Made by a program: the position numbers and the translations under genes. From Synechococcus sp. PCC 7335 (GTDB lineage: Bacteria; Cyanobacteriota; Cyanobacteriia; Phormidesmidales; Phormidesmidaceae), in contig NZ_DS989904.1 in the NCBI RefSeq assembly GCF_000155595.1, forward strand, positions 4,209,987 through 4,273,986: 64,000 nucleotides of DNA, written 5' to 3'. The notes beneath the pieces were generated by a model that saw nothing but the letters and a program-made list of their open reading frames with translations, had not been told where the DNA came from and did no database searches. Positions 54,167-63,437 of this stretch are shown one piece after another (the stretch's first letter is position 1; every line of letters begins with the position of its first letter).

Positions 54167-56014
54167 ATGAAATTACAGGCAAAGGTTCTATCAGGGTATG
54201 CAGCTAGCCTGTCGCTAGTTGTGCTAGTTGGACTGTGGGGCGTTTTTAATCTCTGGCGATTAGGCCAAGCTAGCGGAGATATCTTAGAGGAAAACTATCG
54301 CAGCATTCGCGCTGCCGATAGTATGATTGATGCTCTAGAACGGCAAGATAGCGCGACGTTGATCCTACTACTGGGCGATGCAGCAGCAGGGCGATCGCTT
54401 TTTCGTGAGTACCAAGTGCAGTTCTTGCAGTGGCTGAGTCGGGCCAAAGACAACGTCACACTGCCGGGTGAAGCAGAAATTCTCACAGAACTAGAATCGA
54501 CCTACCAGGCATATTTGATCAGCGTCGATCAGCTAATTACGGCAACTGAGGAGCGCACAGAAGAGTACAAACAGGGCGTACAGCCTACCTTCCAATCCGT
54601 GCGAGATACAGCCGTTGAACTTAGAGATGTCAATCAGAGTGCAATGACTGAGGCCTCAGAGCGAGCCGCTAATACTTCTCAGCAGGCGATCGCGTCGGTA
54701 GCTATTGCTGGCCTTAGCGCCGCTACTGCGGGTTTTATTATCAGCTGGATTCTTTCACGTAATCTAGTTCAACCTATCAAAGCTATTCGAGGGGCTACCG
54801 AACAGATCGCGAGTGGGAATTATGATGTTCAGCTGACGATCGCCTCTGAAGATGAACTCGGTCAACTCGCCGACGAAATCAACATTATGAGTCAGCGGCT
54901 ACAGGCATTCAAAGCGCTAAATTTAGACAAGCTAGTTGCAGAAAAGCAGCGAAGTGAGGCCATTATTTACAGTCTGAGCGATGGCATTGTTGTTGTTGAT
55001 GATCAGCTTCATATTGTCGCTATTAATCCGGTCGCTGCCACTATATTTGGTACCAAACCGAAGCTTGCTCAAGGTCGCCACTGCTTAGAGATCATCGAAG
55101 ATCGTACCCTTTATGACCAGCTTCAGTCTGTAGCAGAGTCGCAAACGCCTGCTCTACCTGCAGGTCCTAGCTCCCAAGGTAGTGATGCTCAGTCCTTCGA
55201 GTTAACAATTGAACGAGGCAGCATAGAGCACTATCAGTACATCGCTACACCCGTTACCACAGAAGACAACCGTCGACTGGGTGTCGTGCTGCTGTTGCAA
55301 AATGTCACCAATCTCAAGCAGCTAGATCAGCTCAAAAGTGAATTTGTCATGACAGCCTCCCACGAACTGCGAACGCCGCTAACCGGAATGGCTATGAGCA
55401 TTGATCTGCTTACAGAAACTGCGAAAACAAAACTATCTAACAACGAACAAGAACTTTTGCAGACCGCGCAAGAAGACGTAGAGCGTCTGCGAGATTTGGT
55501 TAACGACTTGCTAGATCTTTCTAAAATCGAATCAGGCAAGCTAGAGGTGGACAAAACAACTGTAGATCCTAGACAGCTTGTCGAGAAAGCAATTGAGCTA
55601 TTAAAGATCCAGTCAGAGGATAAACAGATTGAGGTCAGTAGTCAGACGGCTAGCAATCTGCCGAAAGTGGAAGTAGATGTCAACAAGATTACATGGGTGA
55701 TGACCAACCTGATTGCCAATGCGCTGCGCTATGCCAAAGAAACCATTGAGGTGATCGCTAAACGTCACGGTACTTGGATATCAATTGCCGTTGCTGATGA
55801 TGGTCCTGGCATTGATCCTGCCTATCAAACCAAGATTTTCGATAAGTTTGTGCAGGTCAAAACTGAAAAAGATGTAGGGGGTAGTGGGTTAGGACTTGCT
55901 ATTTGTAAGGAGATTATTAAGGCGCATGGCGGTACAATTTGGGTTGATTCAACCCCTGGTCATGGCAGTACGTTTACGTTTACCTTGCCTGTCACTGCCT
56001 CCACTCCCGCATGA
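54167..56014 (+). CDS. Membrane sensor histidine kinase with HAMP and PAS domains
   Basis: A sensor kinase whose likely start is ATG 54167 (MKLQAKVLSGYAAS), giving about 615 residues; a GTG at 54062 would add 35 residues of no clear homology. Counting from that GTG, membrane helices lie at about 43-63 and 213-233, enclosing a helical periplasmic sensor of about 150 residues. HAMP follows at 234-288 and PAS at about 295-420 (SEAIIYSLSDGIVVVDDQ). The kinase core has TASHELRTPL (His near 434), NLIANALRYAKE, DDGPGID and GSGLGLAICKE. It overlaps the response regulator gene by ATGA, so the two are a coupled pair at the head of the potassium-transport genes. The stimulus is unknown. Confidence 0.9.
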   Translation: MKLQAKVLSGYAASLSLVVLVGLWGVFNLWRLGQASGDILEENYRSIRAADSMIDALERQDSATLILLLGDAAAGRSLFREYQVQFLQWLSRAKDNVTLPGEAEILTELESTYQAYLISVDQLITATEERTEEYKQGVQPTFQSVRDTAVELRDVNQSAMTEASERAANTSQQAIASVAIAGLSAATAGFIISWILSRNLVQPIKAIRGATEQIASGNYDVQLTIASEDELGQLADEINIMSQRLQAFKALNLDKLVAEKQRSEAIIYSLSDGIVVVDDQLHIVAINPVAATIFGTKPKLAQGRHCLEIIEDRTLYDQLQSVAESQTPALPAGPSSQGSDAQSFELTIERGSIEHYQYIATPVTTEDNRRLGVVLLLQNVTNLKQLDQLKSEFVMTASHELRTPLTGMAMSIDLLTETAKTKLSNNEQELLQTAQEDVERLRDLVNDLLDLSKIESGKLEVDKTTVDPRQLVEKAIELLKIQSEDKQIEVSSQTASNLPKVEVDVNKITWVMTNLIANALRYAKETIEVIAKRHGTWISIAVADDGPGIDPAYQTKIFDKFVQVKTEKDVGGSGLGLAICKEIIKAHGGTIWVDSTPGHGSTFTFTLPVTASTPA

Positions 56015-56676
56015 GGACACAACCAATGCCCAATGCTAGTATCTTAGTTGCCGACGATGAGAAGAGTATCCGCTTGACCGTCGCCCAGGCCCTTTCCTCC
56101 CAAGGTTATGAGGTAGCAACTGCTATCGATGGCAGTACCGCACTAGAACAGCTAAAGGAAACGCCTACCGATCTGCTGCTGCTAGATATTCAGATGCCAG
56201 GAATGACTGGCATTGAAGTACTCCAAAAAGCGATAACCCAGCAGCCGTCACTGAAGGTTGTGATGGTTTCGGCACATGGTTCGGTTGATAACGCTGTTGA
56301 GGCGATGAAGCTGGGCGCGGTGGACTATCTACAAAAGCCATTTACGCCTAGTGAGCTGCGTGAGCTAGTCAATCGTGTCTTAGAGCGTGAAACCAATGAT
56401 AGCGGTGACTGTGATGCGGAGGTTGCTAATGCTCGCAAGCTCGCAGGTGAAGGGAAGTACGAAGAGGCGATCGCCGCAGCAAAGCAGTGCATCGGGAACC
56501 ATCCTCAAGACGCGGCTGGATTTAATTTACTAGGCGAATTACTAGAAGCGGGGGGCGATCGCTCAGAAGCACTTAAGAACTATCGGGTGGCGCTAGATCT
56601 TGATCCAACTTACAAAGCAGCTAGTAACAATCTTGATAGGGCAGCTACCAATCCCACTTCAAAACCTTCCTTCTAA
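56011..56676 (+). CDS. Response regulator with C-terminal TPR domain
   Basis: A 221-residue protein with receiver domain (residues about 9-128): acidic pair in LVADDEKS, phosphoacceptor Asp59 in LLLLDIQMPGMTG, Thr/Ser in VSAHGS, and Lys in LQKPF. There is no DNA-binding domain. Residues about 135-215 are two or more TPR hairpins (ARKLAGEGKYEEAIAAAK, GDRSEALKNYRVALDLDP), so output is likely protein-protein interaction. It overlaps the kinase gene by 4 bp; an internal Met6 start is possible. The next gene is a TrkA subunit 103 bp downstream. Confidence 0.92.
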   Translation: MRTQPMPNASILVADDEKSIRLTVAQALSSQGYEVATAIDGSTALEQLKETPTDLLLLDIQMPGMTGIEVLQKAITQQPSLKVVMVSAHGSVDNAVEAMKLGAVDYLQKPFTPSELRELVNRVLERETNDSGDCDAEVANARKLAGEGKYEEAIAAAKQCIGNHPQDAAGFNLLGELLEAGGDRSEALKNYRVALDLDPTYKAASNNLDRAATNPTSKPSF

Positions 56677-56779
56677 ATACCTCTTAGGTACCTTCAGGAG
56701 AATTCGGGGTAGGTAGGTTGAAAGGGTCGCTTTCGCACCTGTTTGTTTAACTGTTTTTTATGAGTGAGAACTCCTGCAT

Positions 56780-57250
56780 ATGGTTTCTAACCTGTTTGGT
56801 GGTAGTGCCCAAAAGTCTCAGTACATCGTTATTGTCGGCTGTGGGCGATTAGGTTCTTTGCTAGCTGGTCAGCTTAGCTCTCAAGGCCATAGCGTTGTTG
56901 TTATAGAACAGTACGAGGCTTGTCTTAGCAATCTCTCTAGTGAATTTAGTGGGTTTAGCGTGGTAGGCGATGCCGCAGAACTAGCAACTCTGCGTCAAGC
57001 AAAAGTTGACAAGGCTGACTGTCTACTAGCTGTCACCAGCGAAGACAACATCAATCTGATGGTGGCGCAAATTGCCAGAACTGTTTTTGAAATTCCAACC
57101 GTCTTAGCTCGCGTTTTTGATCCGGATCGCGAGGCTATCTATCAAGAGCTAGAGATCGATACGATTAGTCCAACCCAGCTTTCTGCTGACCTATTCTTGC
57201 AAAAGCTAGGCGAGCGTTTTGAGAGCCAAAATCAGAGGAGTGCTAAGTAG
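56780..57250 (+). CDS. TrkA/KtrA-type potassium channel regulator, RCK_N only
   Basis: A 156-residue protein that is almost entirely a Rossmann RCK_N domain: VIVGCGRLGSLLAGQL keeps GxGxxG, VVIEQ is the acidic end of strand 2, and GDAAELATLRQAKVDKAD follows. It lacks the RCK_C domain that usually completes a 220-residue subunit. It lies 8 bp before the second RCK gene and shares its transcript with TrkH. It probably binds NAD(H) or ATP and gates the TrkH pore together with the second subunit. Confidence 0.88.
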   Translation: MVSNLFGGSAQKSQYIVIVGCGRLGSLLAGQLSSQGHSVVVIEQYEACLSNLSSEFSGFSVVGDAAELATLRQAKVDKADCLLAVTSEDNINLMVAQIARTVFEIPTVLARVFDPDREAIYQELEIDTISPTQLSADLFLQKLGERFESQNQRSAK

Positions 57251-57258
57251 GCAGCTAA

Positions 57259-57921
57259 ATGAGAATTATTTTAATTGGAACCGATAAGCTTACCTACTTT
57301 TTAGGTCGGCGATTTTCTAGCAAAGGATATTTTCTAACGATTATCACTCCAGACGAAGATAACGCCGTTTCTCTTTCTCGCAAGCTCAAAGCAACCGTGC
57401 TTACAGGCAACGGCAGCGATCCAGCGATGCTTCAGGAAGCAGGTGCCTACCAAGCAGATGTCTTGTTATCGCTGACACCTAGAGACCAAGACAACCTGAT
57501 TGCCTGCCAGATCGCCCAAGACCGCTATGGCGTTCCAAAGACAGTTGCGCTAGTCAACGACCCGGAAAATAGAGAGGTTTTTGAAGAGCTAGGGGTGAGT
57601 GTTGCATTCTCAGCGACTGAGGTACTTGGTTCGATGATTGAGCAACAGACAGCTAGCGCAGATATTCGCAATCTAGTACCTGTCACCGACAGTGGCGTTA
57701 CGATTACCGAGGTCGTGCTAGCAGAAAACAGTCCGGCTGTGGGCTCAGCCATTAAAGATCTAAAGCTACAGGGGGCTGTTGTCGCCTGCGTAGTCAGACG
57801 AGGACGGGTGCTCCTGGCGCAGCGGCGCAGTCATCTGCATGCGGGCGATCGCGTTCTACTCATCAGCGAAAACGACACCTACGGCCAGGCTCAAAAAACC
57901 TTAACTGGGGAGGGGGCCTAG
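57259..57921 (+). CDS. TrkA-type potassium uptake regulator, RCK_N plus RCK_C
   Basis: A 220-residue subunit. The RCK_N domain has a degenerate nucleotide loop, LIGTDKLTYFLGRR, where GxGxxG is expected; the rest (GNGSDPAMLQEAGAYQADVL) is normal. An RCK_C domain follows at about 140-215 (ITEVVLAENSPAVGSAIKDL ... HAGDRVLLIS). The preceding gene has the reverse loss, so the two products may work as one heteromeric ring. It is 8 bp after that gene and 3 bp before trkH, implying tight coupling. Confidence 0.9.
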   Translation: MRIILIGTDKLTYFLGRRFSSKGYFLTIITPDEDNAVSLSRKLKATVLTGNGSDPAMLQEAGAYQADVLLSLTPRDQDNLIACQIAQDRYGVPKTVALVNDPENREVFEELGVSVAFSATEVLGSMIEQQTASADIRNLVPVTDSGVTITEVVLAENSPAVGSAIKDLKLQGAVVACVVRRGRVLLAQRRSHLHAGDRVLLISENDTYGQAQKTLTGEGA

Positions 57922-57924
57922 AAC

Positions 57925-59418
57925 ATGCGTCATCAAAGTTTCTTAAGACAGCGGTATCAAGCTATCTTGGGCTATACCGGACTGACTTGTGCGATCGCGG
58001 GTCTTTGTATTTTGGCACCGCTTTTGGCGCTGTTTGCCTACCCTGAGGAGGCAAATCTAGCTTGGGGGTTTTTGCTACCGGGACTGGCATTAAGCGGACT
58101 AGGTGTCATTCTATGGCGATCGCTTGCGCCAAAATCTGGAGCGACGCTTACTTTACAAGAAGGATCAGTGATTGTTGTACTTTCATGGTTCTTGGCGGTG
58201 CTATTTGGCACGGTGCCCTTTTTAACCGTGGGCGGGCTGAACTTTACTCAGGCTGCTTTTGAATCGACTAGCGGCTGGACGACCACAGGACTCTCAGTGG
58301 TCGATGTCACCGCGACATCTAATCTGATTTTGCTGTATCGCAGCATTATGGAGCTGTTTGGTGGGGCAGGATTGGCGATTATTACCCTCAGTGCGATCGC
58401 CGGGCCAGTGGGGGCTAGCCTTAGCAGTGCAGAGGGCCGTAGCGAACAGCTTGCTCCCAACGTTCGGCGCTCGTCCAAACTAGTAGTGATTATCTACAGC
58501 AGTCTGTGTGCGATCGGTGTTGTTGCACTTCGCATCGCTGGTGTCGGCTGGTTCGATGCCGTCAATCACTCTTTCGCTGCGCTTTCAACGGGTGGATTTT
58601 CTACCCGTCCCGATTCGATTGGCTATTGGGACAGCCCCTTTGTAGAAGCGGTCACCATCGTCCTGATGCTGTTTGGCGGTCTCAACTTTGTCACCATCTA
58701 TCTGTTACTAACCGGCAGTATTAAATCGGTGGTTCGTAACGGTCAGGTACGCTTGCAGGCACTGATGATTCCTTTAGTCGCTGTCATCATCTTCTTTGGC
58801 TCTGCGGTTAGCCTGTATCCTACGCTCGGCAAAGCCGTTCGGGTTTCTATCTTTGAATCGGTGACCGCCTTGACGACTACCGGGTTCTCTACCGTCGGTT
58901 ACGGAGACTGGAACAGCCTACCCTGGATAGGGATGATTGTTCTCATGCTGATCGGCGGCGGAGCCGGTTCTACCGCAGGTGGCATTAAGCAGCTTAGAAT
59001 CTACATCCTCTATCGCGCTTTGATCTCAGAATCTCGGCAGATGCTGCTACCCAAAGGGGCTATCAACGAAACTCAAATTTGGCAAGGAGAGCAACGCCGT
59101 TTTCTGCAGGCAAAGCAGATTCGCCAGGTCTCGCTGTTTGTCTTCTTGTATATGGCGCTCTTCTTTATTGGTAGCGCTATTATGATGGGCTACGGCTACT
59201 CTCTACAGGATAGCCTTTTTGAATATGCCAGCACCATGGGAACGGTTGGGCTATCCGTCGGTCCCACTGCTGCCGACGCGCCGGTTGGTATGCTTTGGGC
59301 CCAGATAGTTGGCATGTTTCTAGGCCGCTTGGAGTTCTTTACGGTGTTCGTTGGGGTCGCTTGCATGATTCGAGACTTCAAGCCCATGGTTAGCCGCCAG
59401 ACTAAGCCCTCTTCATAG
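57925..59418 (+). CDS. TrkH/KtrB family potassium uptake pore protein
   Basis: A 497-residue membrane protein with about ten helices. The four pore loops are visible: TSGWTTTGLSVVD, AALSTGGFSTRPDS, TALTTTGFSTVGYGDWN and STMGTVGLSVGPT, each with the filter glycine. The intracellular segment GGGAGSTAGGIKQLRI is the gating loop of TrkH/KtrB. It imports potassium, with sodium or proton coupling depending on subtype. It is 3 bp downstream of the RCK gene. A 14-bp duplication follows its stop. Confidence 0.94.
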   Translation: MRHQSFLRQRYQAILGYTGLTCAIAGLCILAPLLALFAYPEEANLAWGFLLPGLALSGLGVILWRSLAPKSGATLTLQEGSVIVVLSWFLAVLFGTVPFLTVGGLNFTQAAFESTSGWTTTGLSVVDVTATSNLILLYRSIMELFGGAGLAIITLSAIAGPVGASLSSAEGRSEQLAPNVRRSSKLVVIIYSSLCAIGVVALRIAGVGWFDAVNHSFAALSTGGFSTRPDSIGYWDSPFVEAVTIVLMLFGGLNFVTIYLLLTGSIKSVVRNGQVRLQALMIPLVAVIIFFGSAVSLYPTLGKAVRVSIFESVTALTTTGFSTVGYGDWNSLPWIGMIVLMLIGGGAGSTAGGIKQLRIYILYRALISESRQMLLPKGAINETQIWQGEQRRFLQAKQIRQVSLFVFLYMALFFIGSAIMMGYGYSLQDSLFEYASTMGTVGLSVGPTAADAPVGMLWAQIVGMFLGRLEFFTVFVGVACMIRDFKPMVSRQTKPSS

Positions 59419-59420
59419 CG

Positions 59421-59448
59421 AATTACCACTGTGTAATTACCACTGTGT
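59421..59448. repeat. Exact 14-bp tandem duplication (aattaccactgtgt)
   Basis: Identical copies at 59421-59434 and 59435-59448, starting 2 bp after the trkH stop and before the antiporter gene. Confidence 0.85.
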
Positions 59449-59474
59449 AAACTGACATCTCGTGAGTTGATATT

Positions 59475-61526
59475 TTGCTAGCCAACATTCTTACAATCAA
59501 CTCCTTTGTAGTTGCTAATTTCCTTTCTAATCCAATCACCGACCCAGTCGCGATCTTTTTGACGATCTTGGCAATTATGCTGGTCGCGCCCCTGTTATTC
59601 GAACGATTTCAGCTACCAGGCATTGTTGGGCTAATCCTGGCAGGGGTAGTGGTCGGCCCTGATGGGTTAGGACTGCTAGAGCGCGATGGCACAATTGTGC
59701 TGCTAGGTACGGTGGGCCTACTGTTTTTGATGTTTATGGCTGGGCTAGAAACCAGCCTAGATGACTTCAAAGACGACGGTGACAAGGCGACTCTGTTTGG
59801 CATTGTCACTTTTGTGATTCCGCTAGTGATCGGAACAGGAGCGATGCTAGCGTTGGGCTACGGCTGGCTAGCGGCGATTCTAGTAGCTTCTTGCTTTTCT
59901 TCACATACGCTACTGGCGCTACCGGTATTGAACAAGCTGGGGATTATGCGAGCGTCTGCCGTTTCGGTTACACTGGGCGCGACTTTGATTACGAATGTTC
60001 TAGCGCTCCTGACCCTAGCCGTCATTATTAAAGCCTATCAAGGCAGCCTCACCCTTTCCTTTTGGTTGTTTCTGATTCCGGCGCTGACGATATATACCGT
60101 GGCCTGTCTATGGGGCGTACCTATCTTGGGTCGCTGGTTCTTCCACAAATTTGGTCACGATGAAAACGCTGAGTTCACCTTTGTTCTAGCAACGCTGTTT
60201 GTTGCCTCATACGTTGCGAGCGTCATTGAAATCGAGCCGATTATCGGTGCGTTTCTAGCCGGCATTGCCCTGACGCCACTAATTCCGCAAGTCAGTCCGC
60301 TGATGAACCGAATTCAGTTCATTGGCAACGCGCTGTTTGTGCCCTTCTTCCTAATTTCGGTCGGTATGCTGATCGATCCGGTAGCGCTAATTCGTCAGCC
60401 TCGGGTGCTCTTGATTGCTGGGGTGATGATCGTCGCGGAGATAGTAGGAAAGTATGCGGCAGCTTGGATAGCAGGCAAGCTATTTGGGTTCCGCTCGCCA
60501 GATGTGATGGTCATGTTTGGGCTATCTATTGCTCAGGCGGCATCAACGCTGGCTGCTATTACAGTAGCGTTCAACATTGAGCTAGTCGATCAGCTCACTG
60601 TCAACGGCGTGGTGGCTATGATTTTGGCCACCTCGATCGTGTCGCCTTGGATCGTGCAGCGCTGGGGACGCAAAGTTTCTGTAGTAGCACCCAAATCTGA
60701 AGGCGCACCTCAAGCGCTGATGCGGCGCGTTTTGGTAACAGTTGCCAATCCTGATACTGAAGATACTTTGCTAAATCTGGCCATTATTCTAGCAAGGGCG
60801 GGGGAGGGTACGCTGTTGCCTTTGAATGTGATTTGCGATCGCAAGCGGGCCGTATCAGCAGCCGACAAGCGAAAGCAAATAAAGCTACTAGAGATAGCTG
60901 AAGACGTTGCCCATGCGACGGTGACTAAAGTAGAGCCAATTGGCCGAGTCGACGATGCCATTGATAAAGGAATCTTGCGTACGGCTGTAGAGCAAGACGC
61001 AAGCCTGATTGTCTGCGGTTGGAAAGGCTATTCCAGCTACAAGGACAACTTTTTTGGGGACGTATTAGATAACGTTGCTTCTCGGGCGCAAGTGCCTGTG
61101 CTGGTCACCCGGTTTGTCTATCCTATTTCGAATACGGGGCGCATCCTCCTAGCGGTCAACAGGCAGCAGGCGCTTTCTGAGAATTTTGCACCAACCCTAG
61201 AGATTGTTCAAACCATTGCAAATGAGCTAAAGTCTACGCCGCAGGTACTGATTGTCTCGGGTCGCAGGCAGCCTCGCCTAAGTAGTACAGAACTGTGTGA
61301 TATTAGCCCCGAAATTCCGGTAGAACAAACCAAAGGCTCTTTGTTTAGAAGGATCTCAAAGCGACTACAGCCCAACGATTTGTTAGTTCTAGAGGTGAAT
61401 ACGAGCAAGAAGCAAATAGCGGGCAGGCCTGCGATTGGTCAAATTCCTGAAGAGGTTGTGCGATCACATCCCAACGTCTCTATCATTGTCGCTCACTATC
61501 CCTTAGCTTCCAAGTCCAAGCGATGA
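59475..61526 (+). CDS. CPA2 family cation:proton antiporter with C-terminal universal-stress-like domain
   Basis: A 683-residue protein with about 12 helices in residues 12-390: LPGIVGLILAGVVVGPDGLG, LFLMFMAGLETSLDDFKDD, ASCFSSHTLLALPVL and IGAFLAGIALTPLIP are typical of KefB/NapA-like antiporters. The last 270 residues are soluble with two USP-like halves (VLVTVANPDTEDTLLNLAII; DASLIVCGWKGYSSYKDNFF; VPVLVTRFVYP). The start is TTG, with no better upstream codon, so the exact N-terminus is uncertain. It lies 56 bp after trkH and probably exports Na+ or K+ in exchange for protons as part of the same unit. Confidence 0.9.
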   Translation: MLANILTINSFVVANFLSNPITDPVAIFLTILAIMLVAPLLFERFQLPGIVGLILAGVVVGPDGLGLLERDGTIVLLGTVGLLFLMFMAGLETSLDDFKDDGDKATLFGIVTFVIPLVIGTGAMLALGYGWLAAILVASCFSSHTLLALPVLNKLGIMRASAVSVTLGATLITNVLALLTLAVIIKAYQGSLTLSFWLFLIPALTIYTVACLWGVPILGRWFFHKFGHDENAEFTFVLATLFVASYVASVIEIEPIIGAFLAGIALTPLIPQVSPLMNRIQFIGNALFVPFFLISVGMLIDPVALIRQPRVLLIAGVMIVAEIVGKYAAAWIAGKLFGFRSPDVMVMFGLSIAQAASTLAAITVAFNIELVDQLTVNGVVAMILATSIVSPWIVQRWGRKVSVVAPKSEGAPQALMRRVLVTVANPDTEDTLLNLAIILARAGEGTLLPLNVICDRKRAVSAADKRKQIKLLEIAEDVAHATVTKVEPIGRVDDAIDKGILRTAVEQDASLIVCGWKGYSSYKDNFFGDVLDNVASRAQVPVLVTRFVYPISNTGRILLAVNRQQALSENFAPTLEIVQTIANELKSTPQVLIVSGRRQPRLSSTELCDISPEIPVEQTKGSLFRRISKRLQPNDLLVLEVNTSKKQIAGRPAIGQIPEEVVRSHPNVSIIVAHYPLASKSKR

Positions 61527-61783
61527 TTCACCTCTAGATGACTGCTAGATAGCCGTCCCTACTATCGATCGATTCCACAACCATCTAATGCTTAGCCACT
61601 TCAGCTAAACCGTAGCTATCATCTTCTTGAAGCCTGTTTGAAAACCATCAGCTTTTCAGTAGATGTCAATGAGTCCTTTGAAATGATGGGCTTGGCTTTG
61701 TTTCACTTTTTGAAACTGTCTTAGCGCTTCATTGACCGTCTCTTATTTTAGTAGTCAGAGATACCATCGATGAAAATAGCGCT

Positions 61784-63226
61784 ATGAACAAGCCCGTATC
61801 CAATAAGCTGATCGTCCTGCCTCTTCTTTTAGGGAGTCTACTCGGGCTTGCTAGTTCAGCCAGTGTAGTCTTGGCCCAATCTTGGGGAATTACGCCTGCA
61901 CCGGCGAATGGTGAAGCCGATAGCGAAGCCTCTTCGACCGTAGAGGCCGACTCTTCTCCTATAGCGGCAGATGCCAGCTACGAACGATACGGTGAAGTCA
62001 TCGACCTCACCAAGTCCATGATCTACGATTCACAGGCTCAGCAGCTTGCGGATGAAAAAGGGCTGCAGATCATGGATATTACCTGGGAAGACACTGGCCG
62101 CTACGACAACTCATCTGTCGGCCCCAACATCAGCGATATGACCATTCAAGTCGAGCACCGCGACCCTCGATCTGATCAGTCTCAGCTTCACCTCATGCCT
62201 GTTATTCGCTATCCCAACTTTGCTGATCGCACTGCCGATATTCCTTTACAAAACCTCTCTGTGCTTACTGGTAATGAGAAAGGCCAAGACGTAGAACCTA
62301 CTCTCCTTGCCGATGTTCTAGAAAATCTGCGCACATACCTGAGCAATCCAGAGTCTTGGGCAGGACGAAAAAATTCCCTACTTGCCGAGCAAGACTCTCA
62401 CGTTCTAGTGAGTGCTCAAGCAGCCTTTTTGCCAATTCCTTCAGAAGGCGAAGCAACCTTCAATCCTGTTCTATTCAACTATCAGTCTTACCCTGGCGAT
62501 CCGGCTGTTCTAACCATTCTAGCGACCCGTGAAGGCACTAGTGTGACTGTCATCGACAATCAAAGAGATGGGTTTGACGCTGGGCGCACCTGGGGTCAAA
62601 GATTGTTCTTTAATCAAAATGGCGATCGCGCTTCGCTTACTGGCAAACGTATGAGTGACTATCGCACAGAGTCAGCTGAAACGCTCGAACTGTCGCCTCT
62701 CAATTCTGAAGAAGCTGGACTGAATATGGTCATGTTGATCCAAGTTCCCCTTAAACAAAAAGAACCTTTTGGTAACTTCTTGGGCGCTCAAAACGACGTG
62801 ATGATGGAATCTGCCGCGCCCTTATCATCTACGCTTCAAAGCTCTAGCCGAAGCAATGTAGAAGCTGCCGTCATCAGTCATGGCGAGGTCGAAGGGCCGT
62901 TCACCGAGATCGACAACCTTGCTATAGAGCGTGATCCTAACTTTCCCATTCGCGCCACCATCCAGTTTTACAAAGCCACTGATAATGGGGTTGTTTCTGA
63001 AGCCGATCTAGCTGAGATCGACGAACAAATTCAGCGAATCTATGCTGATGCTGACTACGTAGGCAGCTTAGTCACTGACAGCCGTACAGGTCGCCCGACC
63101 GAATACGAAGGGAATCACGAACAACCCGAAGATTGGTGGGAAGAATTTTGGCAGCACAGTGAGAACCGTCAGGGAATGAGTCGAGAGGCGGCGCTAGAAC
63201 TACTTAGAAGACTTCGAGGAAGGTAA
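61784..63226 (+). CDS. Secreted protein of unknown function
   Basis: A 480-residue protein with a clear Sec signal peptide (LIVLPLLLGSLLGLASSASV, then VVLAQS; cleavage likely after VLA). A short acidic Ser/Ala/Glu linker (residues 38-65) leads to a globular part of about 400 residues with no motif I recognise. It contains ITWEDTGRYDNSSVGPNISD, EHRDPRSDQSQLHLMPVIRY, IDNQRDGFDAGRTWGQRLFF and a tail PEDWWEEFWQHSENRQ. There are no cysteines in the mature part that I can see. No membrane helix follows the signal, so it is probably periplasmic or extracellular. It follows the antiporter gene by 257 bp. Confidence 0.85.
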   Translation: MNKPVSNKLIVLPLLLGSLLGLASSASVVLAQSWGITPAPANGEADSEASSTVEADSSPIAADASYERYGEVIDLTKSMIYDSQAQQLADEKGLQIMDITWEDTGRYDNSSVGPNISDMTIQVEHRDPRSDQSQLHLMPVIRYPNFADRTADIPLQNLSVLTGNEKGQDVEPTLLADVLENLRTYLSNPESWAGRKNSLLAEQDSHVLVSAQAAFLPIPSEGEATFNPVLFNYQSYPGDPAVLTILATREGTSVTVIDNQRDGFDAGRTWGQRLFFNQNGDRASLTGKRMSDYRTESAETLELSPLNSEEAGLNMVMLIQVPLKQKEPFGNFLGAQNDVMMESAAPLSSTLQSSSRSNVEAAVISHGEVEGPFTEIDNLAIERDPNFPIRATIQFYKATDNGVVSEADLAEIDEQIQRIYADADYVGSLVTDSRTGRPTEYEGNHEQPEDWWEEFWQHSENRQGMSREAALELLRRLRGR

Positions 63227-63394
63227 GTAATAGGCCAGGCGAACAGGCACTACAGCTCTAGTCACTTGCTAATTCCTTTGCTAGGTACATTGCTAAGATG
63301 TTACATCTTTTAGACGTGGACAGCTAAGTAACACGATATCTATCCCAAAAGTAATAAGAGGGGCGAGCCACGTCGTTCTATAGTCTGTGACAGC

Positions 63395-63424
63395 TAAATA
63401 CAAAAGACATAAGTACAAAAGACA
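63395..63424. repeat. 15-bp tandem duplication, one mismatch (taaatacaaaagaca)
   Basis: Copies 63395-63409 and 63410-63424 differ at one base and end 13 bp before the last gene's start codon. Confidence 0.8.
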
Positions 63425-63437
63425 GTTGAATATAAAC

